Part shown: positions 25,849 to 34,432 of the stretch, piece after piece
Numbering within the stretch: the stretch's first letter is position 1
Layout: every line of letters starts with the position of its first letter
Assembly: GCF_007830445.1 (NCBI RefSeq)
Contig: NZ_VLKR01000021.1
Coordinates: 62,001-126,000 of the forward strand
Reading direction: 5' to 3'
DNA from: Sphingobacterium siyangense
GTDB lineage: Bacteria > Bacteroidota > Bacteroidia > Sphingobacteriales > Sphingobacteriaceae
Length of the DNA: 64,000 nt
Program-made: the position numbers and the translations under genes
The notes under the pieces: model-generated
The model's input: the letters and a program-made list of their open reading frames with translations, nothing else
The model's database searches: none
Told to the model about the DNA's origin: nothing

Positions 25849-26913
25849 CTATCTCCCTTGGCTATGGATAATGGAAAGTTGCTGGGCAACTTTCTCTGCG
25901 ATCGTTAAAAATGATTTCGTTACAGGATCTTCGTTATCTATGGCAACAGGGAAACCATTATCTCCTGCGTCAGAAATGCCTTTTAACAAAGGGATTTCAC
26001 CTAGGAAAGGAACTTTATATTCTTCTGCAAGACGTTTTCCGCCATCTTTACCAAAAATATAATATTTGTTCTCTGGCAGTTCTGCTGGTGTAAAATAGGC
26101 CATATTTTCCACGACACCCAATAATGGGATATTGATGCTATCCATTAAGAACATTCCGATTCCTTTGACAGCATCAGCCAGGGCAACGTGCTGCGGGGTT
26201 GTGACAATCACAGCCCCGGCAATCGGGAATGTCTGTGATACGGTGATATGGATGTCACCAGTACCCGGAGGCATATCAACAACCAAATAATCCAGTTCAC
26301 CCCAATGTGCATCGTTAAAAAGCTGCTTGATGGCCGAGGTCGTCATCGGTCCACGCCATGGAATAGGTTGGTTTGGATCGGTGAAAAATCCTATTGAAAG
26401 TAATTTCAGTCCAAATTTTTCAAGCGGTTCAATTTTAACCTGGCCGTTTGGCATTTCTATCGAACCCGGTTTGGCACCTTCTAGGCCAAACATAATTGGA
26501 AGCGATGGCCCATAGATGTCGGCGTCTAAAAGACCTGTTTTAGCTCCTTTCGCATGGAGTGCAAGTGCAAGATTTGCAGCGACAGTAGATTTACCAACTC
26601 CACCTTTGCCTGAGGATACCAGGATGATGTTTTTAATACCCGACACTTGCGCGCCTTGTTTCCCGATCACATTGGAAGTCATATTGATATGAACTTCGAG
26701 GTTTTTGTCGATGAAATGGGCTATGGCGTTTCGGCAGGCATGCTCAATATGGTCCTTAAGCGGGCAAGCTGGTGTAGTTAAAATGACATCGAAAGAAATT
26801 TTTTCACCTTCGATCTCGATATTTTGAATCATATTCAATGTTACAAGATCCTTTTTCAAATCAGGCTCTTCAACATAGGATAATGCATTTAATATTTGTT
26901 CTTTGGTAACCAT
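25849..26913 (-). CDS. Mrp/ApbC-type Fe-S cluster carrier ATPase
   Basis: 354-aa P-loop protein that carries Fe-S clusters to apoproteins. An N-terminal MIP18/DUF59 domain (residues 1-85, TTPACPLKDHIE) precedes the deviant Walker A SSGKGGVGKSTVA (100-112), the DADIYGPS switch and the DYLVVDMPPGTGD Walker B. The usual cluster-binding CxxC after GVVENMAYF is absent; the segment reads TPAELPENKYYIFG. As far as I recall the same change is common in Bacteroidota relatives. It is single-gene, convergent with xth. Confidence 0.93.
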   Translation of the reverse strand: MVTKEQILNALSYVEEPDLKKDLVTLNMIQNIEIEGEKISFDVILTTPACPLKDHIEHACRNAIAHFIDKNLEVHINMTSNVIGKQGAQVSGIKNIILVSSGKGGVGKSTVAANLALALHAKGAKTGLLDADIYGPSLPIMFGLEGAKPGSIEMPNGQVKIEPLEKFGLKLLSIGFFTDPNQPIPWRGPMTTSAIKQLFNDAHWGELDYLVVDMPPGTGDIHITVSQTFPIAGAVIVTTPQHVALADAVKGIGMFLMDSINIPLLGVVENMAYFTPAELPENKYYIFGKDGGKRLAEEYKVPFLGEIPLLKGISDAGDNGFPVAIDNEDPVTKSFLTIAEKVAQQLSIIHSQGR

Positions 26914-26940
26914 CTATTATTCATTTGTAATCATGGATTA

Positions 26941-26948
26941 CAAAACTA
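26941..26948 (-). promoter_or_regulatory. -7 box of mrp
   Basis: Reverse-strand TAGTTTTG, an exact TAnnTTTG match, 27 bases before the ATG at 26913. The rest of the spacer to 27139 holds nothing else that I recognise. Confidence 0.5.
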
Positions 26949-27139
26949 CTCATTGCGGATCAATTTCATGTCATTTCTTTGTTTTTAATGGGATTAAGAT
27001 TACTGTATCGTACTCCTAATCTTTAGGAAAGATCCGTTATCCAGTACATTTTCGTTTTCGGGTAACCAACCTGTTTTCTAAATAATTTTGTTGGACTGTA
27101 GAAAGGGATAAAGGCCATCCTTGTTTCAGTGAATTATAA

Positions 27140-27170
27140 TTGTATATGCAGCCAAATTTATCTAAGTTTG
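27140..27170 (+). promoter_or_regulatory. Promoter of the transglycosylase gene
   Basis: TTG at 27140-27142, a 20-bp spacer, and TAAGTTTG at 27163-27170, a full Bacteroidota match. The extended sequence CAAATTTATCTAAGTTTG is nearly identical to that at 55663-55680. Confidence 0.65.
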
Positions 27171-27207
27171 ACTGTTGATATGCACGAATTTGCATTAAGT
27201 AATAATT

Positions 27208-29382
27208 ATGTCCAATCGATTTATAACATCTTTTAAGTCCCGCAAATGGCGATGGCTTTATATCGCTTTAGCTGCTATTTTGGTTTTGGCGATCGCAGTA
27301 GGCACGTATGCTTATCAGAAAAGAGATGCCATGCTCATGGGAGCAATCAACAAAGCGAAAGCGAAGTTGCTTGAAAAGTATGATATGGAATTGAAGATTC
27401 AATATTATGCTTTCCAGGGGATTAATGCCGTACAGTTTAAGAATATACAGCTATTGCCCAAAAATAGAGATCAATTGGCTCAAATCAATGATTTGACAGT
27501 GTCTGTAAAATTGTGGCCTTTGTTATTTGGGGATGTGAAGTTAGGACAAGTTCTTTTAGATAATGGGAAGGTTTCTCTTGTTAAAAAGGATTCGATCAGT
27601 AACTACGATTTCCTGTTCAAGAAGCAGAAAAAGGATACTATTGAAAATGATAACCCAAAGCAGAATCTGGCGGCCTTGGCAGATCGATTGTTGAAAAATG
27701 TATTTTTTAAGATTCCAAATGACCTCGATCTCAAGAACCTTGAGCTTTCCTATCGTGACGACAGTACTTCACAACGCATTGTAATTCCTTCTGCTGTGAT
27801 AGACGGCGGAGATATGGAAACCAAGTTTCTGTTAAATGACCATGAGGCGGCCTGGAATCTGACCGGAACGATTGATTCAGATAATCAAGAATGTGACCTT
27901 CGTCTTTTTTCCGATAAAAAAGAGGTAAATCTTCCACTATTACAGCGCAAATTTGGTCTCGCGGTAAGTTTTGATGAAATATCCTTCCGATTGGACAAGG
28001 CTCATCGAAGAAATAAGGAGTTGCTGGAGTTGCATGGGCAATGGGGATTTAAAAATCTGAAAGTAAATCACTGGCGTATTTCTAGTAAAGATGTTATTTT
28101 TCCTGAGGCCATCATGCAGGGGGCATTGAATATTGGAGCATCATCGATTGAAGTGAGCAAAGAAAGTACCGTTCAGGTCAAAGATTTCGTGTTTTCTCCT
28201 TATATCAAATATGTGCACAAGCCGGAAAAAGAACTCTTCCTCGCCATTCATACCGATAGGATAGAGGCTCAGCACTTTTTTGATGCCATGCCAGTTGGAT
28301 TATTTCCTGGCTTAGACGGTATTCAGGTGGAGGGGCATATTCAATACGATCTGAACTTTGCTCTCGAAATCAAAAAGCCCGAAAAGCTTCTTTTCTCTTC
28401 CAAAATGGATGATAGGGATTTAAAAGTTGTCAAATGGGGGGAGGCCGATATTGCGATGTTAAATACACCATTCACGTATACAGCCTATGAAGATGGTAAG
28501 CCGATGCGGGAAATTGTTGTCGGACCTCAAAATCCTAATTTTACACCTATAGATCAAATATCCCGTTATATGCAGATTAGTTTGATCAATACCGAAGATC
28601 CATTTTTCTTTAAGCACAAGGGCTTTGAGGAGAAAGCTTTTAAACTCTCTATTGCTACAAACATTAAGGAAAAAGGATTTAAGCGCGGGGCGAGTACGAT
28701 ATCAATGCAACTGGTGAAAAATGTTTTTCTAAATCGCAATAAGACGGTTGTACGGAAGCTGGAGGAAATTTTGCTGGTATGGCTGATGGAACGCTCGCAG
28801 CAAGTGAGTAAAAAACGCATGTACGAGGTTTACCTGAATGTCATCGAGTGGGGAAATAATGTATATGGTATTACCGAAGCTGCACGCTATTATTTTGGGA
28901 AAACACCAGCGCAATTAGGGCTTGGAGAAAGTATATTTTTGTCGAGCATTGTTCCACGGCCTAAAAAGGGACTCAACTTTTTTGACTGGACAGGACACCT
29001 GAAAGGGAATATGTTGCGCTATTTTAATACCTATGGTCATATTATGACCAAAACAGGGCAGATTAGTGTGGATTCAACAACTTCAAATTATGGTTTTTAT
29101 GAAGTTGTTCTGCAGCCGCATCTGCGGGCAGCAAGACCTGCTGTGGTAGATTCTGTTGATGTATTTGATATGGGAGATGATCCATTGTTGTTCGATCGTC
29201 TCGAAAGTAGTTCTCCTGCCGACAATCTTGAGCATGTATCTGTTCCGAAGAAGCTAAAACAAATGGATCTAACAGAAAAGAAAGATGAGGAGGCTAGTGA
29301 GCAGGAGAAACCAAAACGGTCGCTATTTGACAAGATATTAGGGCGTAAAAAAGAGGAAAAAGAAAACGACACACACAAATAG
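27208..29382 (+). CDS. Monofunctional GT51 transglycosylase with AsmA-like N-terminal region
   Basis: 724-aa inner-membrane protein that should polymerise lipid II into glycan strands. One membrane helix (about 15-36) anchors it. Residues about 50-410 look like an AsmA/DUF748-type region (INDLTVSVKLWPLLFGDVKLGQVLLDNGKVSL). The GT51 domain starts near 455 with catalytic Glu463 in NTEDPFFFKHKGF, then GASTISMQLVKNVFL and YLNVIEWGNNVYGI with the second glutamate. There is no transpeptidase domain; the last 60 residues are a Lys/Glu-rich tail. It lies 27 bp ahead of hpt. The fusion is discussed under findings. Confidence 0.88.
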   Translation: MSNRFITSFKSRKWRWLYIALAAILVLAIAVGTYAYQKRDAMLMGAINKAKAKLLEKYDMELKIQYYAFQGINAVQFKNIQLLPKNRDQLAQINDLTVSVKLWPLLFGDVKLGQVLLDNGKVSLVKKDSISNYDFLFKKQKKDTIENDNPKQNLAALADRLLKNVFFKIPNDLDLKNLELSYRDDSTSQRIVIPSAVIDGGDMETKFLLNDHEAAWNLTGTIDSDNQECDLRLFSDKKEVNLPLLQRKFGLAVSFDEISFRLDKAHRRNKELLELHGQWGFKNLKVNHWRISSKDVIFPEAIMQGALNIGASSIEVSKESTVQVKDFVFSPYIKYVHKPEKELFLAIHTDRIEAQHFFDAMPVGLFPGLDGIQVEGHIQYDLNFALEIKKPEKLLFSSKMDDRDLKVVKWGEADIAMLNTPFTYTAYEDGKPMREIVVGPQNPNFTPIDQISRYMQISLINTEDPFFFKHKGFEEKAFKLSIATNIKEKGFKRGASTISMQLVKNVFLNRNKTVVRKLEEILLVWLMERSQQVSKKRMYEVYLNVIEWGNNVYGITEAARYYFGKTPAQLGLGESIFLSSIVPRPKKGLNFFDWTGHLKGNMLRYFNTYGHIMTKTGQISVDSTTSNYGFYEVVLQPHLRAARPAVVDSVDVFDMGDDPLLFDRLESSSPADNLEHVSVPKKLKQMDLTEKKDEEASEQEKPKRSLFDKILGRKKEEKENDTHK

Positions 29383-29409
29383 TGCCTGTGTTGAAAGAAG
29401 AATATTAGC

Positions 29410-29949
29410 ATGAAAAAGATAGAAATTGACGGATTGCTTTTCGAACCTTTATTTGAAGAGGAGCAAATTCAGAAACGAGTGCGCTTGATGGGGATTGATA
29501 TCAGCCTGCGTTATGAACACAAACAGCCTGTTTTTATAGGCGTCTTGAATGGATGTTTTATGTTTATGGCAGATTTGCTTAAGCAAATTGATGTTCCTTG
29601 TGAGATGTCGTTTATTAAGTTGGCTTCTTATATTGGAACCGGGCAATCTGAATTAAACGAGCTTTTAGGGCTTGGTATCGATCTTGAAGGCCGTGATGTG
29701 ATTATTGTAGAAGATATTGTCGACTCCGGGCATTCCCTGAAGTATACCTTGGATGCCGTAAAAAAATTAAATCCAGCAAGTGTGATTGCCTGTGCACTTT
29801 TGGTGAAACCCGAGGCGCTGCAGTATCATTTCGAGGAATTGACCTATGTTGGCTTTGAAATAAGTAAAGAATTTGTAGTTGGGTATGGTATGGATTTTAA
29901 TGGTCTTTGTCGGAATCTCCCTGATATTTATAAAAACGTAGCAGTCTAA
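29410..29949 (+). CDS. hpt: Hypoxanthine phosphoribosyltransferase
   Basis: 179-aa purine-salvage enzyme that makes IMP (and possibly GMP) from the base and PRPP. The PRPP loop VIIVEDIVDSGHSLKYTL (about residues 97-114) is the type I PRTase signature. PVFIGVLNGCFMFMADLLKQID carries the pyrophosphate loop, and FVVGYGMDFNGLCRNLP near the C-terminus is typical of Hpt. It follows the transglycosylase gene closely and is probably co-transcribed. It is convergent with the small membrane protein gene (44 bp apart). Confidence 0.95.
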   Translation: MKKIEIDGLLFEPLFEEEQIQKRVRLMGIDISLRYEHKQPVFIGVLNGCFMFMADLLKQIDVPCEMSFIKLASYIGTGQSELNELLGLGIDLEGRDVIIVEDIVDSGHSLKYTLDAVKKLNPASVIACALLVKPEALQYHFEELTYVGFEISKEFVVGYGMDFNGLCRNLPDIYKNVAV

Positions 29950-29993
29950 TGTACTAACAAGTGATCATTAGATTTTAACTATAGAATTTTGAT

Positions 29994-30491
29994 CTATTCA
30001 GGTGTTTGATCGTTGTATAATTCTTTCAGATTTATGCGTAAAATTTCTAATTCTGATAACGGTAGTTTGGAGACAGTTTCAAGTATTTCCTTTTCATCAA
30101 ATTTAATGACTAAAACACCTTTGTTATCTTCCTCATAGCCCGATTTTTGTATTGTAAAGTCTATCTTTTCAAAATCAAATTCTTTTTGACCTCCTTTAAA
30201 CCATTGGTAGTCGGCGGTGTAGTTGATTTTGTTTTTTTGAAATTCAATAATTTCAGCGCCATAAGTATTCCATAATGAAACACGGAGCATATAGTATGCT
30301 ATTAATCCAAATAAACCAAGCATGATAACACTCACAATTGTCAGCCCGCTATTGGATACATTGACAGTGACGCCACCAAGGGGTAGAATTATAGAAAATA
30401 TGGTAAGTAAATAGATGAATAGTCTGGCAATTAGAGGCCCCCTTTTTTCTTTTAATACCAATTGGTTTTGTTTTAGGTCGATTTGATTCAT
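29994..30491 (-). CDS. Membrane protein with two helices and a PH-like cytosolic part
   Basis: 165 aa, family not recognised. Two hydrophobic segments (about 23-45 and 50-72) are followed by a beta-rich soluble part (ITADYQWFKGG-like strands, VLVIKFDEKEILETVSKLPLSELEILRINLKELY). This resembles bacterial PH-domain proteins (helical pair then a PH-like fold), but that is only a topology argument. It is a single reverse gene between hpt and tag. Confidence 0.65.
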   Translation of the reverse strand: MNQIDLKQNQLVLKEKRGPLIARLFIYLLTIFSIILPLGGVTVNVSNSGLTIVSVIMLGLFGLIAYYMLRVSLWNTYGAEIIEFQKNKINYTADYQWFKGGQKEFDFEKIDFTIQKSGYEEDNKGVLVIKFDEKEILETVSKLPLSELEILRINLKELYNDQTPE

Positions 30492-30595
30492 ATGTTGTAT
30501 TGCTGTTCTTAACGGTCTGTTTTTATGGGTAGAGAACCGGTTTTGATTCCTATAAATTGGTGTTTGCGAAACCTATGCGCATTTTAATGGTTAAC

Positions 30596-31159
30596 TTATT
30601 TAAACGAACAGGTTTCGATATGGTCGTTCACCATTCCAACGGCCTGCATATAAGCATAACAGATGGTAGAACCGAAAAATTTGAATCCCCTTTTCTTCAT
30701 GTCTTTTGCTATTTTATCAGAAATCGCTGTAGTTGCAGGTACCTGTTGCAGACTGGTCCAGTGGTTGACGATCGGTTTTTTTTCAGGCAAAAAGCTGTAT
30801 AAATAGTCGTAGAAGCTACCATATTCTGCTTGGATTTTCTTAAAATGCTGTGCATTGGTAATGGTGGATTCAATTTTATTCCTGTGTTTGATAATTCCCG
30901 AATCGACCAAAAGTCTAGCAACATGTTCGTTGGTATAAGCAGCGACTTGATCAACATCAAAATTGGCAAAAGCTTCTTGGTATGCCTTTCTTCGCCGAAG
31001 AATCGTAATCCAGCTTAAGCCGGCTTGTGCAGACTCTAAGATCAAAAATTCAAATAAAGTTTTGTCATCGTGGACTTGTCGTCCCCATTCTTTATCGTGA
31101 TAATCGACATATTGCGGATCAGATCCGCACCATTGACAACGTATGATTTCTTTGTACAT
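30596..31159 (-). CDS. tag: DNA-3-methyladenine glycosylase I
   Basis: 187-aa base-excision enzyme that removes 3-methyladenine. The N-terminus RCQWCGSDPQYVDYHDKEWG carries the first zinc Cys and the conserved WxxYHDxEWG motif. FEFLILESAQAGLSWITIL is the Tag helix pair, and GMVNDHIETCSFK at the C-terminus holds the remaining zinc ligands. The frame extends to 31273, but the 38 extra residues are unlike the family, so I chose the ATG at 31159. It is divergent from the DUF4271 gene. Confidence 0.95.
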   Translation of the reverse strand: MYKEIIRCQWCGSDPQYVDYHDKEWGRQVHDDKTLFEFLILESAQAGLSWITILRRRKAYQEAFANFDVDQVAAYTNEHVARLLVDSGIIKHRNKIESTITNAQHFKKIQAEYGSFYDYLYSFLPEKKPIVNHWTSLQQVPATTAISDKIAKDMKKRGFKFFGSTICYAYMQAVGMVNDHIETCSFK

Positions 31160-31282
31160 GTTCTCTGAAGATTTTTTGAATGCAATATAACTTTTTATCC
31201 TAACTTTACGACCACAATTAAAGAGTTTCGAATATAGACGGTTCATGAGCATTTCATTACCGTTAAGAGACAATTCATTTTA

Positions 31283-32257
31283 ATGAGCGTAACTATCTTC
31301 AAATATCATATTCTATTTGTAGTACTACTGCTGTTTTCAATTACGGGATTGAATGCGCAGCGGCGGACTTTTCGGACGGTTGTACAGGACAGCAGTACAG
31401 TTAGTACTGATAGTCTAAATATCGTAAAGGATTCTGTTGAATCGCCAAACCAGAAAGTTTTGGCATCCTTGAATCCTGCGTTACAGAATCAATATCGGAT
31501 CGTAACAGTGAACGGGGAAGGTTTAAGGATTCATAACATTTATAATTTTGATGTTCAGCAGTATTTTCAGAGCAAATTAAGAAGTAGCAATTTGGATCGG
31601 CAATATGGAACGCTCAAGGCTCATCGTGAAAACTGGATTTTATTTACAGTTCTCGCATTAATTTTTGGTGTTGGGTTGATTCGGGTATTTTTCCCTTCTG
31701 ATATTAAATTGGTTTTTCAGGGGTACTGGGATGATAGGGTCTTATTGTCTGTAAGCAAAGAGGATACGATCCTGACATCTTGGCCATTTATTTTTCTATT
31801 TATATTATTTTCTGGGGCAATAGGCTTATTTGTAAGTCTATTTTATGCATATGAATTAAATAGATTCGATTTTATTACTTTTCCCAATTATATGAAGACT
31901 GCGGGAATGGTTGGTGCTTTGTTTGCGTTAAAAATCGGATTTATCCGATTCCTATCCTTTGTTTTTCAAATTAGAAAGTTGGTAAAGGAATATGTGACCG
32001 TGCTGTATCTGATTTATTTCAATACACTTTTTTTAATGCTTCCTGTACTATTAATTTTGAGTCTTGTGCCTTTGACATCGGTCGGAGTTGTACTGCATTT
32101 GGCTATTGTTGGAGCGGCCTTACTCTTTTTCTATCGGTTTCTTAAGACAGCGACTCATATTATGTCTATGTATAAATTTTCAATTTCCTATTTAATTTTG
32201 TACCTTTGTTGCCTAGAAATAGCACCAATATTAATACTGTTAAGATTATTGAGCTAA
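31283..32257 (+). CDS. DUF4271 multi-pass membrane protein
   Basis: 324 aa. A signal-like segment (residues 9-25, ending GLNAQ) is followed by a polar periplasmic stretch to about 110, then six or so membrane segments from 114 onward (WILFTVLALIFGVGLIRVF and others). It matches the DUF4271 pattern. It sits 11 bp before hemD, an association common in Bacteroidota. No enzymatic role is known. It may be a membrane partner or simply an operon neighbour. Confidence 0.82.
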   Translation: MSVTIFKYHILFVVLLLFSITGLNAQRRTFRTVVQDSSTVSTDSLNIVKDSVESPNQKVLASLNPALQNQYRIVTVNGEGLRIHNIYNFDVQQYFQSKLRSSNLDRQYGTLKAHRENWILFTVLALIFGVGLIRVFFPSDIKLVFQGYWDDRVLLSVSKEDTILTSWPFIFLFILFSGAIGLFVSLFYAYELNRFDFITFPNYMKTAGMVGALFALKIGFIRFLSFVFQIRKLVKEYVTVLYLIYFNTLFLMLPVLLILSLVPLTSVGVVLHLAIVGAALLFFYRFLKTATHIMSMYKFSISYLILYLCCLEIAPILILLRLLS

Positions 32258-32268
32258 AACTGGTTAAT

Positions 32269-33039
32269 ATGCAAACTTCAGACGTAGAAAGAGCAAAGAA
32301 GGTAAAAAGTGTACTGGTGACTTTACCAAAACCTGAAAACGATAAGTCCCCTTATTATGATTTAGCAAAGAAATACGGGTTAAAATTAGACTTTCGAGGT
32401 TTTATACACGTAGAAGGAGTTCCTGCCAAAGATGTGCGTAGGGATAAGGTTAATTTAGCAGATTATTCTGCTGTAATATTTACGAGCAGAAATGCTGTAG
32501 ATCATTATTTTAGAATTTGTGAAGAGATGCGATTTGAAGTGTCTGCAGAAATGAAATATTTCTGTATTTCAGAGACGATTGCCCTCTATCTTCAAAAGTA
32601 TATCCAATATAGAAAACGGAAGATTTTCTTTGGTAAACAGACCGCGAAAGACCTTGAAGAGGTATTGAAAAAACACAAAGGGGAGAATTTCTTGTTCCCT
32701 TGTTCGGATGTAGCCAATGAGGAAACAAGTAATTGGTTACAACAAAACGGCTATAAATTTACACCGGCTGTGCTTTTTAGAACTGTTGTAAGCGATTTGA
32801 CTGATTTGAAAGATGTTTTCTACGATGTTATCGTGTTCTTTAGTCCTTCAAGTGTACAGTCCTTATATGATAACTTCCCTGACTTTAAGCAGAATAATAC
32901 AAGGATTGCAGCATTTGGTGCTTCTACGCAACAGGCTCTTTTAGATCACGGATTGATTTTAGATATCCCTGCTCCAACACCAAAAGCGCCTAGTATGACG
33001 ATGGCTGTTGAAGAATATATCAAAAAGGTAAATAAGTAA
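32269..33039 (+). CDS. hemD: Uroporphyrinogen-III synthase-like protein
   Basis: 256-aa protein of the HemD fold, which closes and isomerises hydroxymethylbilane in tetrapyrrole synthesis. Visible features are KSVLVTLPKPENDKSPYYDLAKKYGL, AVIFTSRNAVDHYFRI (the usual TSxNAV motif), FLFPCSDVANEET and VIVFFSPSSVQSLYDNF. Sequence conservation in this family is always low. The frame extends to 32206 but would then overlap the DUF4271 gene; the ATG at 32269 leaves an 11-bp gap and opens at a family-like N-terminus. A terminator follows at 33058. Confidence 0.88.
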   Translation: MQTSDVERAKKVKSVLVTLPKPENDKSPYYDLAKKYGLKLDFRGFIHVEGVPAKDVRRDKVNLADYSAVIFTSRNAVDHYFRICEEMRFEVSAEMKYFCISETIALYLQKYIQYRKRKIFFGKQTAKDLEEVLKKHKGENFLFPCSDVANEETSNWLQQNGYKFTPAVLFRTVVSDLTDLKDVFYDVIVFFSPSSVQSLYDNFPDFKQNNTRIAAFGASTQQALLDHGLILDIPAPTPKAPSMTMAVEEYIKKVNK

Positions 33040-33057
33040 TAGCCTAACATAAGGTAA

Positions 33058-33096
33058 ATAACAAAAAAAGGGTTCTTAAGACCCTTTTTTTGTTAT
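33058..33096 (+). terminator. Terminator of the DUF4271-hemD operon
   Basis: 16-bp perfect arms ATAACAAAAAAAGGGT and ACCCTTTTTTTGTTAT around a 7-nt centre. Confidence 0.9.
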
Positions 33097-33419
33097 GTGT
33101 GCAGTTTAAGATCGGCAAGGATCTGTAAAGACTTTTACGGGCGTTGCTGTTGAGTTTTATCATTCCGAATCGGGAATGGTACGATGACAATTTTACGAAT
33201 TGGCCGGATGATCAATTTGTGGGGTATGTTCATCTTGTATGAAAGATAGATGAATCGTATTTTTATCTGTAGGGGTATAGAAATGGTGGCGAGTCGAATC
33301 GATGATGTTAAAATGTAATAAAAGTGACGATGGTCATTGAGATTTTAAGTATATTTCTATTAAATTGCTTGGAGTAATTTATTCCAATTAAAAATAAAGC
33401 ATAGGCAGTATTTTTAAAA
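33097..33419. other. Non-coding spacer before the cupin gene
   Basis: About 320 bp without a convincing gene. A short open stretch around 33130-33240 reads like protein for some 25 codons but has no proper start. A CATTCC/GGGAATG hairpin lies near 33161. Confidence 0.4.
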
Positions 33420-33447
33420 TTTGATAGAAATATTTTTTTTATGTTTG
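33420..33447 (+). promoter_or_regulatory. Promoter of the JmjC-like cupin gene
   Basis: TTTG at 33420-33423 and TATGTTTG at 33440-33447 with a 16-bp spacer, shorter than the usual 19-21. The GTG start is 23 bases further on. Confidence 0.45.
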
Positions 33448-33470
33448 TAATTAAGCAAAATTAGTCAGTC

Positions 33471-34340
33471 GTGAAGTTAAAGCAAGTTGATAAAATTTCG
33501 GGCATTCAATCAGAGGACTTTTTAAAGAATTATCTGAAACCAGGTTTTCCTGTAATCATATCAGATTTTATCAGTGCAGAAAGTCCAGCGTGGAAGAAAT
33601 GGAGTTATGATTACTTTAAGGAAATCGCAGGAGATATAAAGATAGATGTCTATGGAAAAGAGGAAGAATCAATGGACCGTGCTGCCAGTGCTCCTGTTGG
33701 CCATATGACATTTGCAGAATATTTGGATCTGATCACAAAAGAGCCTACAGAGTTACGGTTGTTTTTGTTCAATCTACTCAAGATACGTCCTGAACTGAAA
33801 CACGATGTTATTTATAACGATGTTACAGGCGGTAAGGTATTGCAATGGTTGCCGTTTATGTTCTTTGGTGGAGAGGGGTCAAGTACCCGTAATCATTTCG
33901 ATATTGATATGTCACACGTGTTTATTTCTCAATTTCAAGGATTAAAACGTATTTGGCTTTTTCCGAATGATCAATCTGATTTGATGTACAAATTGCCATA
34001 CAATTTTCATAGTATTGCAAACCCCAAATATAGTAGTGAAGAGGAATATCCCGGGATAAAGTACCTAGATGGTTATGAAGCTGTCATTCATCCTGGAGAG
34101 ACCTTATATATGCCAGCAGGCTGGTGGCACTATATTCAGTATGAGACAGAGGGCTATTCGATTTCTGTTAGGGCGTTAGCAAATTCGATCAGTGAGAAAT
34201 TGCAGGGGGCGCGTAATCTGTTTATCACAAGGCATTTTGACAATACGATGCGAAAGATCTTCAAAGACCATTGGTTCCATTATAAAATTAATACAGCAAA
34301 GCGTCGAGCCAATAAAGCAATTAAAAGAAACAAACGTTAA
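33471..34340 (+). CDS. JmjC/cupin_8-type Fe(II)/2-oxoglutarate oxygenase
   Basis: 289-aa cupin-like protein. The metal triad is visible: His and Asp in TRNHFDIDMSHVF (HxD) and the second His in YMPAGWWHYIQYE, the usual WWHxV-type motif of bacterial JmjC proteins. The segment FVPGFPVIISDF-like (GFPVIISDFISAESPAW, residues 24-40) is the family N-terminus. Members hydroxylate proteins or small molecules; the target here is unknown. A GTG start is used: no ATG lies between the promoter and the conserved N-terminus. The last 25 residues are very basic. Confidence 0.88.
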   Translation: MKLKQVDKISGIQSEDFLKNYLKPGFPVIISDFISAESPAWKKWSYDYFKEIAGDIKIDVYGKEEESMDRAASAPVGHMTFAEYLDLITKEPTELRLFLFNLLKIRPELKHDVIYNDVTGGKVLQWLPFMFFGGEGSSTRNHFDIDMSHVFISQFQGLKRIWLFPNDQSDLMYKLPYNFHSIANPKYSSEEEYPGIKYLDGYEAVIHPGETLYMPAGWWHYIQYETEGYSISVRALANSISEKLQGARNLFITRHFDNTMRKIFKDHWFHYKINTAKRRANKAIKRNKR

Positions 34341-34345
34341 TATAG

Positions 34346-34379
34346 AAAGGGGACAGTAAAATGTCCCCTTTTGTTTTTT
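34346..34379 (+). terminator. Terminator of the JmjC-like gene
   Basis: Arms AAAGGGGACA and TGTCCCCTTT with a 6-nt loop, then TTTG and six T. Confidence 0.88.
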
Positions 34380-34432
34380 AGCGTATTTTATGTATCAAAC
34401 CTAGCTTACCCTCACACTGCAATAAGGCTTTT

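Noticed and set aside
33130..33240. Protein-like stretch (PNREWYDDNFTNWPDDQ) in the gap before the cupin gene
   Set aside because: No start codon other than TTG, no promoter, about 25 codons only; chance cannot be excluded.
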